A stretch of DNA of 64,000 nucleotides from assembly GCF_003289965.1 (NCBI RefSeq), contig NZ_QMBQ01000012.1, positions 1-64,000 on the forward strand, written 5' to 3'. This document shows, piece by piece, positions 63,380 to 64,000 of this stretch. The number at the start of each line of letters is the position of its first letter. The first letter of the stretch is position 1. This DNA comes from Mesorhizobium atlanticum. Its GTDB lineage: Bacteria > Pseudomonadota > Alphaproteobacteria > Rhizobiales > Rhizobiaceae. Made by a program: the position numbers and the translations under genes. The notes beneath the pieces are model-generated. The model made no database searches. It had not been told where the DNA came from and saw nothing but the letters and a program-made list of their open reading frames with translations.

Positions 63380-64000
63380 ATGGGTCAAATAATGCGCGAT
63401 CGGGGCGACGGGGGAGGGTTTCGCAACGCCCTGCCACCTATCAAATCCATGCACGGGGCAAGCATCCCGCCAAGGGGAATCTACGAGGTTTCCCAGATCC
63501 TGACCGCTCCCACGCGGCTGGAGATCACGCTTGGCAACGTCATGAACATTCTCTCCTCGTTTGTGCAAATGCGTCACGGCGCAATGGTTGTCCAAGACGC
63601 GGACGGAAAGCTGGAGATTGCCCTAACTGCCGGTGATGAGGCACCTGAATTAGATTGGCGCCGCGTCATACCGCAGGCCGTGGCAGATCAAATCTTCGTT
63701 ACGAAACAGCCGCTCGTCGTACACGACGTCAGCAAGTCCGCAATGTTCCGGCCCGACCTCCAGACGGCTTGGAGCGGCACCGCCGTGCCGGTAACCTTCA
63801 TCGGCGTTCCAATAGAGGCGGAGGACAAGATCCTCGGCACACTGTCGATCGACCGGGACGGCGCCGCCAATATACGTTGCGACGAAGACGTACGCTTCCT
63901 GACGATGGTCGCCAAGCTTGTCGGCCGAACCATCCGCCTCCATCGCATGCTGGGTACAGATCGTCAGCAGCTTGAAGAGGAAGCGAGAGCGGAGAAATCG
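63380..64000 (+). CDS. nifA: Transcriptional activator NifA, N-terminal part (cut by window end)
   Basis: From ATG 63380 the frame stays open to the window end (207 codons). It reads the NifA N-terminal segment IYEVSQILTAPTRLEITLGN and a GAF domain (about 40-190) with MRHGAMVVQDADG, VPVTFIGVPIEAEDKILGTLSIDR and VRFLTMVAKLVGRTIRLHR. The AAA+ and DNA-binding domains lie outside. NifA binds TGT-N10-ACA sites and activates sigma-54 promoters, many of which are in this window. It follows fixX by 157 bases, as in many rhizobia. A TGGCAGGAGCACCTTGCA stretch at 63349-63366 has GG-N12-GC and is not a proper -24/-12 box. Confidence 0.92.
   Translation, partial: MGQIMRDRGDGGGFRNALPPIKSMHGASIPPRGIYEVSQILTAPTRLEITLGNVMNILSSFVQMRHGAMVVQDADGKLEIALTAGDEAPELDWRRVIPQAVADQIFVTKQPLVVHDVSKSAMFRPDLQTAWSGTAVPVTFIGVPIEAEDKILGTLSIDRDGAANIRCDEDVRFLTMVAKLVGRTIRLHRMLGTDRQQLEEEARAEKS

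Noticed and set aside
1..64000. CRISPR arrays, tRNA or rRNA genes
   Set aside because: No regularly spaced repeats and no cloverleaf or rRNA-like sequence were seen on reading; a tRNAscan or Infernal run would settle small cases.

Overview
The window looks like part of the symbiosis island (or symbiotic plasmid) of a legume-nodulating alphaproteobacterium, most likely Mesorhizobium or a close relative. The pointers are a complete nifHDKENX block, fixABCX followed by nifA, prxS-rpoN2, an ACC deaminase gene, nod boxes, a MucR-type regulator, and many decayed insertion sequences and gene remnants between the operons. The genus is inferred from gene content; no 16S or tRNA marker is present.

Layout. 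1-2.2 kb holds two IS110-family remnants. 2.2-6.1 kb holds a single ATP-grasp ligase gene behind a NifA/sigma-54 promoter, a LuxR-type solo regulator and a TauD-like oxygenase. 6.7-10.1 kb is an IS1380-type transposase gene split by an IS21-type element with an exact 5-bp target duplication. 10.3-13.5 kb is a NifA/sigma-54 operon (minus strand) of an OmpW porin, an EctB-like aminotransferase and a 2-oxoglutarate/Fe(II) oxygenase. 14.4-15.9 kb has a nod box, a decayed nodS (perhaps also nodA) and an ExoX-like gene. 17-21.6 kb (minus) holds acdS and a NifA/sigma-54 operon: thioredoxin-like protein, NifX-associated protein, CCE_0567-type protein, fdxB and a second ExoX-like gene. 22.4-32.6 kb (minus) is nifHDKENX followed by a second NifX-associated gene, a response regulator and a universal stress protein. 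33-34.7 kb is a DprA/Smf-like gene with a phosphoribosyltransferase pseudogene. 35-38 kb is prxS-rpoN2. 38.4-41.1 kb is a pair of M16 peptidases. 41-46.2 kb is mostly remnants, including a broken second nifQ, plus mucR and a double cold-shock protein. 46.2-52.9 kb (minus) is a NifA/sigma-54 operon: P450, ferredoxin, SnoaL-like protein, double SDR, luciferase-like monooxygenase and nifQ. 53.4-54.3 kb is an RTX calcium-binding protein behind a nod box. 54.7-55.7 kb is hmuS. 56.1-64 kb (plus) is iscA/hesB-nifS-nifV-nifW, then fixABCX, and the start of nifA, cut by the window edge.

How it fits together. NifA (63.4 kb) and RpoN2 (36.4 kb) are encoded in the window. Sites of the form TGT-N10-ACA plus TGGCAC-N5-TTGCW-like boxes precede six transcription units, and prxS has the -24/-12 box alone. 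nifH has an upstream activator site but no canonical -24/-12 box. Besides nitrogenase, the NifA regulon here appears to include three uncharacterised metabolic modules (ATP-grasp; OmpW/aminotransferase/oxygenase; P450/SDR/monooxygenase). These are the best candidates for undescribed bacteroid chemistry. NodD appears to control a NodO-like RTX protein. Of note for a legume symbiont, the cluster contains an intact-looking nifV (homocitrate synthase).
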